64,000 nucleotides of DNA from Ralstonia mannitolilytica (GCF_905397375.1 NZ_CAJPVG010000010.1:62001-126000); one strand, 5' to 3'; shown: positions 8,751 through 22,451, counted from the first letter of the stretch. Numbers and translations are program-made. Notes: generated by a model from the letters alone, not told the origin.

Positions 8751-10909
8751 CGATGCGTCTCGTGAAGGGCGGCCTGTCCCAGGCTGCCCGAGTGGCCCGG
8801 GGGGGCGCGGTGGCATGGCTTGCGCTGTGCTGGGTTTTCATGGCGGGCCAGGCCGCTGCTCAGCAGGCTGCGCCGGCTGCGGCCGCCGCCAATGCGATCG
8901 AGAAGGTGGAGCAGGCCACGGCCGGTGAATCCACCGTCGTGACGATCACGCTCAAGAGCGCGCCGGCGCAGAAGCCGGTCGAGTTCAGCACGCAGCAGCC
9001 TGCGCGCATCGCCATCGATTTCTTCGGCGCCGGTTTCGCACAGGGCCGTGCCAACTACCAATATGGCGGCAAGCTGCTGCGCTCGGCCAACGTGGTGCAG
9101 ATCGGCGATCGCACGCGCGTGGTGCTCGATCTGGTGCGCCAGACTCAGTACAAGTCGGAAGTGCGCGGCAACCAGTATGTGCTGACGCTGGAGGCCGCGC
9201 CCGTGGCCTCGGCCGCGCCGGCGCCGACGTTCTCTGCACCGCCGCCCACGGCGGGCGCCGAGCGTCCGGCCGTACGCAACGTCGATTTCCGTCGCGGCGA
9301 AGACCAGGCGGGCCGCGTGGTCGTTGACCTGTCGACGGCCAACTCGGCGATCAACATTGCTCAGCAGGGCCAGAATCTCGTGGTCGACTTCGTGGGCGCC
9401 ACGCTGCCGCAATCGCTGCGCCGCCGTTACGACGTGAGCGACTTCGGTACGCCCGTGCAGGCCATGCGCGCGACCGACAACGGCACCGGCGCACGTCTGA
9501 TCATCGAGCCGCGCGGCAACTGGCAGTACAGCTCGTACCAGACCGACACGCAGTTCGTGGTCGAAGTGCGCCCGACCAAGGAAGACCCCAACAAGCTGAT
9601 CGCTGGCCCGGGCTACCGCGGTGAGCGCCTGTCGCTGAACTTCCAGAACATCGACGTGCGCTCGCTGCTGCAGGTCTTTGCCGACTTCACCAACCTGAAC
9701 ATCGTCACGAGCGACAGCGTCACGGGCACCTTGTCCCTGCGGCTGAAGGACGTGCCATGGGATCAGGCCCTGCAGATCGTGCTCGACTCCAAGGGCCTGG
9801 CTTCGCGCCGCAACGGCAACGTGCTGTGGGTCGCGCCGCGCGGTGAGCTGGCCACGAAAGAGAAGGCCGAACTCGAGTCGCAGCAGCAGGTGACCGAACT
9901 GGAGCCGCTGCGCAGCCAGGTGTTCCGCCTGAACTACCAGAGCGCGGGCGACGTGCGCAACATGCTGCTGGGCGCCGGCGCTGCTGGTGGCGCCGGCGGC
10001 GCGGCCGGCGGGGCCGCAACGTCTCGCGTCCTGTCCAAGCGCGGCTCGCTGACCGCCGATCTGCGCACGAACCAGCTCTTTGTTTCCGACATCCCGAGCA
10101 AGCTGGAAGAGGTGCAGGCCTTCATCCAGAAGATTGACATCCCGGTGCGCCAGGTGATGATCGAGGCGCGCATCGTCGAGGCCGACGACACGTTCAGCCG
10201 CAACCTGGGCGCCAAGCTGGGCTTCATGAACCGGACGAATGGTTCCGGCGTGGGCAACTCGTACACCAACGTGCTGTCGCCGATTACGGAAAACGCCAAA
10301 TGGGACAACAGTCCGGCGATCAGCTTCCCGGCCAACGGCATTAACGGCGTGAATGCCGCAAGTTTGGCGGTGAGTCTGTTCAATGCCGGCGCGAATCGCT
10401 TCCTGGCGCTCGAGCTGTCCGCGCTGGAAGCCGATGGCCGAGGCAAGATCATCTCGAGCCCGCGCGTAGTGACCGCCGACAACATCAAGGCGCTGATCGA
10501 GCAGGGTACCGAGATCCCGTACCAGCAGGCGACGTCTTCGGGTGCCACGTCGGTGTCGTTCAAGAAGGCCAACCTGAAGCTGGAGGTCACGCCCAAGATC
10601 ACGCCGGACGGCAACGTCTTTCTGGATGTGGACGTCAACAAGGACAGCGTCGGCATCCAGACCACCAACGGCTTCGCCATCGACACCAAGCACGTGCAGA
10701 CGCAGGTGCTGGTCGAGAACGGCGGTACGGTGGTGATCGGCGGCATCTACACGCAGAACGAGCGGACCGACGTGAACAAGGTGCCGCTGCTGGGCGACAT
10801 CCCGGTGGTGGGCAACCTGTTCAAGAGCACCAACAAGATCAATAACCGCACCGAGCTGCTCGTCTTCCTGACGCCGCGGGTGCTGTCCGACCAGCTGTCG
10901 CTGAAGTAG
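8747..10909 (+). CDS. pilQ: Type IV pilus secretin PilQ
   Basis: This 720-residue outer-membrane pore is the exit channel for the pilus fibre. A signal peptide (about 1-42) is followed by two AMIN peptidoglycan-binding domains (about 50-300), N0/N1 domains with a Gly/Ala-rich low-complexity loop (AGAAGGAGGAAGGAA), and the secretin domain with VENGGTVVIGGIYTQNE and a final LVFLTPRVL. The start at ATG 8747 overlaps the pilP stop, with TTCAGGAGGG as ribosome site. Last gene of the operon, followed by a terminator. Confidence 0.95.
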   Translation: MTMRLVKGGLSQAARVARGGAVAWLALCWVFMAGQAAAQQAAPAAAAANAIEKVEQATAGESTVVTITLKSAPAQKPVEFSTQQPARIAIDFFGAGFAQGRANYQYGGKLLRSANVVQIGDRTRVVLDLVRQTQYKSEVRGNQYVLTLEAAPVASAAPAPTFSAPPPTAGAERPAVRNVDFRRGEDQAGRVVVDLSTANSAINIAQQGQNLVVDFVGATLPQSLRRRYDVSDFGTPVQAMRATDNGTGARLIIEPRGNWQYSSYQTDTQFVVEVRPTKEDPNKLIAGPGYRGERLSLNFQNIDVRSLLQVFADFTNLNIVTSDSVTGTLSLRLKDVPWDQALQIVLDSKGLASRRNGNVLWVAPRGELATKEKAELESQQQVTELEPLRSQVFRLNYQSAGDVRNMLLGAGAAGGAGGAAGGAATSRVLSKRGSLTADLRTNQLFVSDIPSKLEEVQAFIQKIDIPVRQVMIEARIVEADDTFSRNLGAKLGFMNRTNGSGVGNSYTNVLSPITENAKWDNSPAISFPANGINGVNAASLAVSLFNAGANRFLALELSALEADGRGKIISSPRVVTADNIKALIEQGTEIPYQQATSSGATSVSFKKANLKLEVTPKITPDGNVFLDVDVNKDSVGIQTTNGFAIDTKHVQTQVLVENGGTVVIGGIYTQNERTDVNKVPLLGDIPVVGNLFKSTNKINNRTELLVFLTPRVLSDQLSLK

Positions 10910-10935
10910 CACAGCGGCGGGGTGTGCGACCTCGG

Positions 10936-10970
10936 AGCCCGGCGTCCCTCGTGGAGCGCCGGGCTTTTTT
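10936..10970 (+). terminator. Intrinsic terminator of the pil operon
   Basis: A 9-bp GC-rich stem (AGCCCGGCG at 10936-10944 with 10957-10965) and a 12-base loop are followed by a six-T run, 27 bases after the pilQ stop. Confidence 0.85.
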
Positions 10971-11014
10971 GTGTTCTGCAGCCGGGTTTGTGCGGGAGGG
11001 CGGGCAAATGCCAC

Positions 11015-11020
11015 TACAAT
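11015..11020 (+). promoter_or_regulatory. Possible -10 box of aroK
   Basis: TACAAT lies 29 bases before the aroK start and downstream of the pil terminator, so a new transcript should begin about here. The -35 is not obvious. Confidence 0.3.
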
Positions 11021-11049
11021 CAGGCACAACTTCCTGATTTCGCGCGATT

Positions 11050-11622
11050 TTGTCTGTTTCCAACGTTTTTTTCGTCGGCCTGATGGGCGCGGGCAAGACT
11101 ACGGTCGGGCGCGCCGTGGCTCGCCGGCTGGATCTGCCGTTCTTCGATTCGGATCATGAGATCGAGGCGCGCTGCGGGGTGCGCGTGCCGGTGATTTTCG
11201 AGCACGAAGGCGAAGTCGGCTTCCGCAACCGCGAGACGCACATGATCGACGAGCTCACATCGCGCCAGGGGGTGGTGGTGGCCACCGGCGGCGGCGCAGT
11301 GTTGCGGCCGGAAAACCGGGCGTTCCTGCGCGAGCGCGGCACGGTCATCTACCTGCGGGCGAATCCGCACGATCTGTATCTGCGTACGCGCCATGACAAG
11401 AACCGCCCGCTGCTGCAGACCGAAAACCCGCGTGCCAGGCTGGAAGAGCTGCATGCGGTTCGCGATCCGCTCTACCGCGAGGTGGCGCACTTCGTCATCG
11501 AGACCGGCAAGCCCACTGTCGCCCAGCTTGTTAATATGGTCCTGATGCAACTCGAGATGGCCGGCATCGTCGCGCCGCCTGCGGGTTCCCCCATTCCGTC
11601 GCAAGTCTCCCGCTCGTCATGA
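11050..11622 (+). CDS. aroK: Shikimate kinase
   Basis: This is a 190-residue P-loop kinase that phosphorylates shikimate at O3 in aromatic amino acid biosynthesis. The Walker A motif GLMGAGKTT is at residues 10-18, with the substrate Asp in FFDSDHEIE and the TGGGAV loop. The start appears to be TTG at 11050: the conserved FFVGLMGAGK begins within eight residues, leaving no later start, and no in-frame ATG or GTG was found closer. Its stop overlaps the aroB start (ATGA). Confidence 0.92.
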   Translation: MSVSNVFFVGLMGAGKTTVGRAVARRLDLPFFDSDHEIEARCGVRVPVIFEHEGEVGFRNRETHMIDELTSRQGVVVATGGGAVLRPENRAFLRERGTVIYLRANPHDLYLRTRHDKNRPLLQTENPRARLEELHAVRDPLYREVAHFVIETGKPTVAQLVNMVLMQLEMAGIVAPPAGSPIPSQVSRSS

Positions 11623-12725
11623 TTACCGTTGATGTCGACCTTGGTGATCGCGCCTATCCGATCCATATCGGGTCGGGGCTGCTGGCCCAGGCCGAGTTGT
11701 TTGCCCCCCACATTCGCGGCGCGCGTGCCGTGATCGTCACCAACGAAACGGTGGCGCCACTGTACGCGGCCAAGGTCGAGGCGGCCGTCCGCTCCCTCGG
11801 CAAGGCCGTCGACACCGTTGTGCTGCCCGATGGCGAGTCGTTCAAGAAGTGGGAAACGCTGAATCGCATCTTTGATGCGCTGCTCGCCTCGGGCGCCGAC
11901 CGCAAGACCACGCTGGTCGCGCTGGGTGGCGGCGTGATCGGCGACATGACCGGCTTTGCCGCCGCCTGCTACATGCGCGGCGTGCCGTTCATCCAGGTGC
12001 CGACGACGCTGCTCTCGCAAGTCGATTCGTCGGTGGGCGGCAAGACTGGCATCAACCATCCGCTGGGCAAGAACATGATCGGCGCATTCCACCAGCCGCA
12101 GGCGGTGCTTGCCGACATCGACACGCTGCGCACGTTGCCGCCGCGCGAGCTGGCCGCCGGCATGGCCGAGGTCATTAAGCACGGTGCGATTGCCGATGCC
12201 GACTACTTCGCCTGGATCGAACGGAACATCGCCGGCCTCAACGCCTGCGATGCGGCGTTGATGGCCGAAGCCGTGCGCGGCTCGGTGCGCATCAAGGCTG
12301 CGGTCGTGGCACAGGACGAGCGTGAATCGGGCCTGCGCGCCATCCTCAACTTCGGCCACACCTTCGGCCACGCCATCGAGGCCGGCCTGGGTTACGGCGA
12401 ATGGCTGCACGGCGAGGCCGTCGGCTGCGGCATGGTGATGGCGGCCGACCTGTCGCATCGCCTTGGCTTCATCGACGTCGACACGCGCAACCGCATCACC
12501 GCGCTGACGCGTGCGGCCAACCTGCCCACCGTGGCGCCGGACCTGGGCCTCGAACGCTTCATCGACCTGATGCGCGTCGACAAGAAGGCCGAAGCCGGCG
12601 AGATCAAGTTCGTACTGCTGCGCAAGCTCGGCCAGGCGTTCGTCACCACGGTACCCGATGCCGATCTGCGCGCCACGCTGCAGCATGCGGTGCTGCGGCC
12701 GCCGACCGAGGCGCCGGTCGCCTGA
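11619..12725 (+). CDS. aroB: 3-Dehydroquinate synthase
   Basis: This 368-residue NAD-dependent enzyme makes 3-dehydroquinate from DAHP, the second step of the shikimate pathway. The NAD-binding GGGVIGDMTGF and active-site segments VPTTLLSQVDSSVGGKTGIN and NFGHTFGHAIE (zinc-ligand histidines) are visible. It is translationally coupled to aroK by a four-base overlap. Confidence 0.96.
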   Translation: MITVDVDLGDRAYPIHIGSGLLAQAELFAPHIRGARAVIVTNETVAPLYAAKVEAAVRSLGKAVDTVVLPDGESFKKWETLNRIFDALLASGADRKTTLVALGGGVIGDMTGFAAACYMRGVPFIQVPTTLLSQVDSSVGGKTGINHPLGKNMIGAFHQPQAVLADIDTLRTLPPRELAAGMAEVIKHGAIADADYFAWIERNIAGLNACDAALMAEAVRGSVRIKAAVVAQDERESGLRAILNFGHTFGHAIEAGLGYGEWLHGEAVGCGMVMAADLSHRLGFIDVDTRNRITALTRAANLPTVAPDLGLERFIDLMRVDKKAEAGEIKFVLLRKLGQAFVTTVPDADLRATLQHAVLRPPTEAPVA

Positions 12726-12744
12726 TGCCGCAAGCGATGGCCCG

Positions 12745-13911
12745 ATGAACGATCGCCTCGATATGCCGCCCGCGCCGTTCGACCTGGAAGGCCATCTCGC
12801 TCCCTACGCCGCGCATGCGGCGCAGTCGCGCGGCCGCGTGCACGCCGAACCGCCGTCCACCTCGCGCACCGAGTTCCAGCGCGATCGCGACCGCATCATC
12901 CACAGCACGGCCTTCCGGCGGCTCGAATACAAGACACAGGTCTTCGTCAACCACGAGGGCGACCTGTTTCGCACGCGCCTGACGCACAGCCTTGAGGTGG
13001 CGCAGATCGCCCGGTCGATCGCGCGCAGCCTGCGGCTGAACGAAGACCTGGTGGAGGCCATCTCGCTCGCGCACGACCTGGGCCACACGCCGTTCGGCCA
13101 CGCAGGCCAGGATGCGCTCAACGATTGCATGAAGCCGTACGGCGGTTTCGAGCACAACCTGCAGAGCCTGCTGGTGGTGGACCGGCTGGAAGAGCGCTAC
13201 GGCGGCTTTGACGGCCTGAACCTGACGTTCGAGACGCGCGAGGGCATCCTCAAGCATTGCTCGCGCAACAATGCGGCCACGCTCGGCGATCTGGGGCGGC
13301 GGTTCCTCCAAGGGCAGCAGCCCTCGCTCGAGGCACAGCTTGCCAACCTCGCCGATGAGGTGGCCTACAACAACCACGATATCGACGACGGCCTGCGCTC
13401 GGGGCTGATCACGCTGGAGCAACTCGAGGATGTGCCGCTGTGGACCGTCCATCGGCGCGAAGCGGAGGCGGCGTTTCCCGACGTCGGCGGCCGGCGCCTC
13501 ATCAACGAGACGATCCGCCGCATCATCAACGCGCTGATCGTCGATCTCATTGCCACCACGCGCGCGGCCATCGCGGCGGCCGGACCGCAGAGCATCGACG
13601 ACGTCCGCGCAGCCCCCGCACTGGTGGCGTTTTCCGAACCGATGCGTGAACAGGCGCGCGTGCTCAAGCGCTTCCTGTTCGACAATCTGTACCGCCACTA
13701 TCTCGTGATGCGCATGGCCGCGAAGGCCCGCCGCATCATCGAAGAGCTGTTTGGCGCCTTCCTGGATGACCCGCGCCTGCTGCCACCGCAGTACCAAGCC
13801 AAGGACCAGCCCGAAGAGCAGCCGCGCTGGATCGCGCACTACATCGCCGGGATGACGGACCGTTACGCCATCAAGGAGCATCGCCGCATCTTTGCGGTGG
13901 ATGCGGTGTGA
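12745..13911 (+). CDS. dgt: dGTP triphosphohydrolase-like HD-domain protein
   Basis: This 388-residue HD-superfamily protein resembles deoxynucleotide triphosphohydrolases, which cleave dNTPs to nucleoside and tripolyphosphate. The metal-binding H...HD...D signature is seen as RLTHSLEV, AHDLGHTPFGHAG and VAYNNHDIDDG. It corresponds to the shorter 'dGTPase-like' subgroup rather than the 505-residue E. coli Dgt, so the exact substrate is uncertain. The start at ATG 12745 is 19 bases after aroB; a longer frame would overlap aroB. The aroKB-dgt order is common in Burkholderiales. Confidence 0.9.
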   Translation: MNDRLDMPPAPFDLEGHLAPYAAHAAQSRGRVHAEPPSTSRTEFQRDRDRIIHSTAFRRLEYKTQVFVNHEGDLFRTRLTHSLEVAQIARSIARSLRLNEDLVEAISLAHDLGHTPFGHAGQDALNDCMKPYGGFEHNLQSLLVVDRLEERYGGFDGLNLTFETREGILKHCSRNNAATLGDLGRRFLQGQQPSLEAQLANLADEVAYNNHDIDDGLRSGLITLEQLEDVPLWTVHRREAEAAFPDVGGRRLINETIRRIINALIVDLIATTRAAIAAAGPQSIDDVRAAPALVAFSEPMREQARVLKRFLFDNLYRHYLVMRMAAKARRIIEELFGAFLDDPRLLPPQYQAKDQPEEQPRWIAHYIAGMTDRYAIKEHRRIFAVDAV

Positions 13912-13960
13912 GGCCGGCATCGGGCGGGCGTTGAGCGCCCGTCGCGCTGAAAAAGCAAGC

Positions 13961-13996
13961 GAAAAAAAAGCCCGGCCGCCCCAACGCATGCCGGGC
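13961..13996 (-). terminator. Intrinsic terminator of the OmpW gene
   Basis: The stem GCCCGGC (13970-13976) pairs with GCCGGGC (13990-13996), and a run of eight A on the plus strand at 13962-13969 gives a U-run in leftward transcripts. It lies about 100 bases beyond the stop of the minus-strand OmpW gene. Confidence 0.7.
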
Positions 13997-14098
13997 CCAA
14001 CGCGCCAACCACCGCCGACGAGCGCCCCCGCCGTCGACGGCCCCTGCGGCACGCCGGAAAAGTCGATCAGGACAGTGTCTGTTCGCTGACCGCCTCCC

Positions 14099-14773
14099 TC
14101 AGAACCGATACCCCAGCCCGATGCCCAGCAGCCAGGGGTCGACCTTCACCTTGCTGATCGTCTGCCCGGCCAGCTTCACGTCGGCGCTGATCCATGTCTT
14201 CTTCAGGTCGACGTTGAAGTACAGGCGCTCGGTCAGGCGATAGTCGAAACCCACCTGCAGCGCAGGGCCGATGCTGTTCCTGCTCATGTCCAAGTTGCCG
14301 ACGCCCGGAACGTGAAGGTCGACGTTTGAGATGCGCGTGTAGTTGATGCCCGCGCCCACATACGGCTTGAAGCGCGACGCGGGCGTGAAGTGATACTGCA
14401 GCGTCAGGATTGGCGGCAGATGGCGGAAGCTGCCGATCTTGGTCGGGCCGCCGAGCGCGCTTTGCATGACCGTCACGTCATGCTGTTGCGGATACGTCAG
14501 GATCAGCTCGGCTGCCACATTCGGCGTGAAGAAGTACGAGACGTCCAGTTCCGGCAGCACCTTGTTGTTGATCTGGATCGCATCTGCCGGAATGGCGAGC
14601 GCCGGCACGGGGTCGGACTTGTTGGCCGCGGTCAGGTTGACAGCGCGCAGGCGCACCATCCAGTTGCCGGCGGCTGGCGGCAAGTCGGTGCTTTGTGCAA
14701 GCGCGGTTGAGCTCAGGCTGCCGGCCAGCAACCCGGCGGTGGCAACAACAGCGGCTAGGCGGACGCAGGCCAT
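14099..14773 (-). CDS. OmpW family outer-membrane protein
   Basis: This is a 224-residue beta-barrel protein. The signal peptide ends near STALAQ (about residue 27). The mature part has the OmpW-type segments GNWMVRLRAVNL, PELDVSYFFTPNVAAELILTYPQQHDV, and PILTLQYHF with KPYVGAGINYT, and a terminal Phe (GLGYRF) as needed for Bam insertion. OmpW proteins form small eight-stranded barrels taking up hydrophobic compounds; the substrate here is unknown. It is a single-gene unit with its own terminator. Confidence 0.9.
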   Translation of the reverse strand: MACVRLAAVVATAGLLAGSLSSTALAQSTDLPPAAGNWMVRLRAVNLTAANKSDPVPALAIPADAIQINNKVLPELDVSYFFTPNVAAELILTYPQQHDVTVMQSALGGPTKIGSFRHLPPILTLQYHFTPASRFKPYVGAGINYTRISNVDLHVPGVGNLDMSRNSIGPALQVGFDYRLTERLYFNVDLKKTWISADVKLAGQTISKVKVDPWLLGIGLGYRF

Positions 14774-14940
14774 GAATCGCTCCCTCCAATCGTTTCGTGA
14801 TGTGATGGGTGCCAGTCTCGCGGGGAGGTTGCCTACGCGATTTGCGCGCGATCAAGTCGACGCAGCCGCACGCCTGTGGACCGCGAGCCGGTTTGACGGT
14901 GCGCAAATTCGTGAGCGGTCCAGTAGCAAGCGTTTGCGAG

Positions 14941-14963
14941 CAAAAAAGTGGGGACAGGTTCAT
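14941..14963 (+). repeat. Left flank motif of the RAYT element (inverted copy)
   Basis: CAAAAAAGTGGGGACAGGTT followed by CAT, 44 bases before the transposase start. Its reverse complement recurs at 15768-15791 after the gene with only a few mismatches. Paired GGGGACAG words of this type typically bracket REP-associated tyrosine transposase genes. Confidence 0.8.
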
Positions 14964-15006
14964 GCGGGCGGCGCTACGATACGCGTTTTCTCCTCCGGCT
15001 CTTCCC

Positions 15007-15732
15007 ATGGCCCGCCTGCCTCGTCTCAGTCCGGTCGATGTGCCCGTACACGTGTTGCAACGCGGCAACAACCGCCAGCTCGTCTTTCGCGGCGACGACG
15101 ACTACGCCTTCTACCTCGACACGCTTCGCATGGCCGCCCGCGAGCACGATTTCGCAATCCACGCCTTCGCGCTGATGCCGAATCACGTGCACCTGGTCGG
15201 AACGCCCAAGGTGGCAGAGAGTCTGTCGCGCACGCTGCAGGCGGTGGGGCGGCGCTATACCCGCTACTTCAATGCAGCGGCCCAGCGCAGCGGCACTTTA
15301 TGGGAGGGGCGTTTCCGCTCCACCGTGCTGGATCCGGCCGAATGGGTGCTGCCCATGCTGTTGTATGTGGAATCGAACGCCGTACGCGGCGGGTTCGTTG
15401 CCACACCGGAAGAAGACCGGTGGAGCACGTATCGACACCATGTCGGCATTCAATCGATTCCGTGGGTGAGCGATCACTACTGCTACTGGCGGCTTGGGAA
15501 TACACCGTTCGAGCGCCAGTCGCGCTATCGGACCCTGTGGCACGAGGGGCTGGGTTCGGATCAGATCGCGAAGATCCGTCAACACGTGCACAGCGGCTGG
15601 CCGCTCGGCAACGATGCTTTTCTCGCTACGTTGGCGCGCACCGGAGGGCGCCGTGTCGCGCCGCTGCCCAAGGGGAGACCGCCCCGACAGGCCGCCGAGC
15701 CGGAGGCGGAAGACACGACGTCGGCGCGATAG
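15007..15732 (+). CDS. REP-associated tyrosine transposase (RAYT), IS200/IS605-like Y1 fold
   Basis: This 241-residue protein of the Y1_Tnp (HUH) superfamily begins MARLPRLSPVDVPVHVLQRG. The metal-binding HUH motif is in FALMPNHVHLVG (about 54-65), the tyrosine-bearing helix is LQAVGRRYTRYFNAA (about 79-93), and GTLWEGRFRSTV is a typical RAYT motif. The C-terminal 40 residues are basic/acidic low complexity. RAYTs are single-copy, domesticated relatives of IS200 transposases linked to REP palindromes; activity here is inferred. The start at ATG 15007 is chosen because family similarity begins there, although the frame is open about 66 codons further upstream. Confidence 0.9.
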   Translation: MARLPRLSPVDVPVHVLQRGNNRQLVFRGDDDYAFYLDTLRMAAREHDFAIHAFALMPNHVHLVGTPKVAESLSRTLQAVGRRYTRYFNAAAQRSGTLWEGRFRSTVLDPAEWVLPMLLYVESNAVRGGFVATPEEDRWSTYRHHVGIQSIPWVSDHYCYWRLGNTPFERQSRYRTLWHEGLGSDQIAKIRQHVHSGWPLGNDAFLATLARTGGRRVAPLPKGRPPRQAAEPEAEDTTSAR

Positions 15733-15765
15733 GCGCGGGGCATGGGGCGCACAGTCGTGTGCACG

Positions 15766-15791
15766 AATTTGATCTGTCCCCATTTTTTTGA
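15766..15791 (-). repeat. Right flank motif of the RAYT element
   Basis: ATTTGATCTGTCCCCATTTT and three further T lie 34 bases after the transposase stop. The reverse complement matches the left flank motif at 14941-14963 (CAAAAAA-R-TGGGGACAG-R-T). Confidence 0.8.
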
Positions 15792-15815
15792 CTGCACCGC
15801 ATGTGTGCATTTATT

Positions 15816-15839
15816 AATTTAATCCGACCCCATTTAAAA
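15816..15839 (-). repeat. Third, diverged copy of the RAYT flank motif
   Basis: AATTTAATCCGACCCCATTT resembles the right flank motif (AATTTGATCTGTCCCCATTT) with four differences and is in the same orientation, 25 bases further on. It may be an older element end. Confidence 0.6.
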
Positions 15840-15982
15840 CCTTTTGCGTGTTACGGACCGCTCTTTTATATTCGTTTCACCCCGCATTCATGGTGCGGCG
15901 CGCCATTGGCTGTTCTGCCCGCATCCGCACCATCGAGAGGGCCGCCTACGGCGAGCTGCACCGACAACATCGGAAGAACGCC

Positions 15983-20704
<4,722 letters not shown>

Positions 20705-20789
20705 GCCTGATCCAGCGACCAGGCGGATGACGGATCTTCGGTGATCCGCCGTCCGCCGCCACCGAATACAACGCAACTGATACGACGAT

Positions 20790-20809
20790 CCGATGCACGC
20801 GTGCATCGG
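20790..20809. promoter_or_regulatory. Perfect 20-bp palindrome between gltB and gltD
   Basis: CCGATGCACGCGTGCATCGG is a perfect inverted repeat ending 15 bases before the gltD start, immediately ahead of its AGGAAGGA ribosome site. It could be an operator or an RNA hairpin that sets the gltB:gltD ratio; nothing in the sequence decides between these. Confidence 0.6.
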
Positions 20810-20824
20810 GTCAGGAAGGACACC

Positions 20825-22288
20825 ATGGGCAAGGCGACCGGTTTTCTCGAATTTCCCCGCCAGAACGAGGCATACGAAGCGCCCGAAGCGCGCGTGAAGC
20901 ATTACAAGGAGTTCGTGTTCGCACTGGCGGACAACGAAGCCAAGATCCAGGGCGCGCGCTGCATGGACTGCGGCATCCCGTTCTGCAACAACGGCTGCCC
21001 GGTCAACAACATCATCCCGGACTTCAACGACCTGGTGTACCGCCAGGACTGGAAGACGGCGATCGAGGTGCTGCACTCGACCAACAACTTCCCCGAGTTC
21101 ACGGGCCGCATCTGCCCTGCACCGTGCGAGGCGGCCTGCACGCTGGGCATCAACGAGCTGCCGGTCGGCATCAAGTCGATCGAGCACGCCATCATCGACA
21201 AGGCCTGGGAAGAGGGCTGGGTGGCGCCGCAGGTGCCGAAGCACAAGACCGGCAAGACCGTCGCCGTGGTCGGCTCGGGCCCCGCCGGCCTGGCCGCTGC
21301 GCAGCAACTGGCGCGCGCCGGCCATGACGTGACGGTGTTCGAAAAGAACGACCGCATCGGCGGCCTGCTGCGCTACGGCATCCCCGACTTCAAGCTGGAG
21401 AAGGCGCACATCGACCGCCGCATGCAGCAGATGGAAGCCGAGGGCGTGACGTTCCGCACCGGCGTCATCGTCGGCGACAAGACGGTTCCGGCAGGCATCT
21501 GCAACGACGCGCGCGAGATGATCTCCGCCGACGACATCCTCAAGCAGTTCGACGCCGTCGTGCTGACGGGCGGTTCGGAAGTGCCGCGCGATCTGCCGGT
21601 GCCGGGCCGTGATCTGGATGGCGTGCACTACGCCCTGGAATTCCTGATCCCGCAGAACAAGGAGGTGGCCGGCGACGCGCCGAACCCGATCCGCGCGGAT
21701 GGCAAGCACGTCATCGTGATCGGCGGCGGCGATACGGGTTCGGACTGCGTGGGCACGTCCAACCGCCATGGCGCCGCGTCGGTCACGCAGTTCGAGCTGC
21801 TGCCGCGCCCGCCCGAAGAAGAGAACAAGCCGCTGGTGTGGCCGTACTGGCCGATCAAGCTGCGCACGTCGTCGTCGCACGACGAGGGTTGCGAGCGCGA
21901 CTGGTCGGTCGCCACCAAGGAGCTCATCGGCGAGAACGGCCGCGTGACGGCCCTCAAGGCAGTCCGCCTCGAATGGAAGGACGGCAAGATGAGCGAGATC
22001 GAAGGCAGCGAGTTTACGCTCAAGGCCGACCTCGTGCTGCTGGCGATGGGCTTTACCAACCCGGTCGGCGGCGTGCTGGACGCCTTCGGCGTGACCAAGG
22101 ATGCGCGCAACAACGCACGCGCCTCCACCGAAGGCGACAACGCCTACGCGACCAACGTGCCGAAGGTGTTTGCCGCCGGTGACGTGCGCCGTGGCCAGTC
22201 GCTGGTCGTGTGGGCCATCCGCGAAGGCCGGCAGGCTGCGCGCTCGGTGGACGCGTTCCTCATGGGGCACTCGGAACTGCCGCGCTGA
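20825..22288 (+). CDS. gltD: Glutamate synthase (NADPH) small subunit
   Basis: This 487-residue flavoprotein supplies electrons from NADPH to GltB. N-terminal cysteines in CMDCGIPFC..GCPVNN (about 46-56) and CPAPCEAAC ligate 4Fe-4S clusters. GSGPAGLAAAQQLARAGH is the FAD site and GGGDTGSDCVGTSNRHG the NADPH site. The start is ATG 20825 with AGGAAGGA upstream. A terminator follows. Confidence 0.96.
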   Translation: MGKATGFLEFPRQNEAYEAPEARVKHYKEFVFALADNEAKIQGARCMDCGIPFCNNGCPVNNIIPDFNDLVYRQDWKTAIEVLHSTNNFPEFTGRICPAPCEAACTLGINELPVGIKSIEHAIIDKAWEEGWVAPQVPKHKTGKTVAVVGSGPAGLAAAQQLARAGHDVTVFEKNDRIGGLLRYGIPDFKLEKAHIDRRMQQMEAEGVTFRTGVIVGDKTVPAGICNDAREMISADDILKQFDAVVLTGGSEVPRDLPVPGRDLDGVHYALEFLIPQNKEVAGDAPNPIRADGKHVIVIGGGDTGSDCVGTSNRHGAASVTQFELLPRPPEEENKPLVWPYWPIKLRTSSSHDEGCERDWSVATKELIGENGRVTALKAVRLEWKDGKMSEIEGSEFTLKADLVLLAMGFTNPVGGVLDAFGVTKDARNNARASTEGDNAYATNVPKVFAAGDVRRGQSLVVWAIREGRQAARSVDAFLMGHSELPR

Positions 22289-22313
22289 CCACGCCGTTCG
22301 ACCGGCTGACCCC

Positions 22314-22346
22314 AGGCCCCCAAGGCTCGCCTTGGCGGGCCTTTTT
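22314..22346 (+). terminator. Intrinsic terminator after gltD
   Basis: The stem AGGCCC/CCAAGGC pairs with GCCTTGG/GGGCCT around a two-base loop region and is followed by TTTTTC; it begins 26 bases after the gltD stop. Confidence 0.8.
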
Positions 22347-22451
22347 CTTTGGCGGTCGGCGGCTTCATGGTTTACATCGACATGGTTTACATGGGTGCAG
22401 GGCGGACGCGCCGATTTCTAGAATGCAATTTCCCCGGCCCCGTCTTCTTCG

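Noticed and set aside
8732..11029. Minus-strand frame of about 765 codons opposite pilQ
   Set aside because: Antisense shadow of the secretin gene without any domain or ribosome site.
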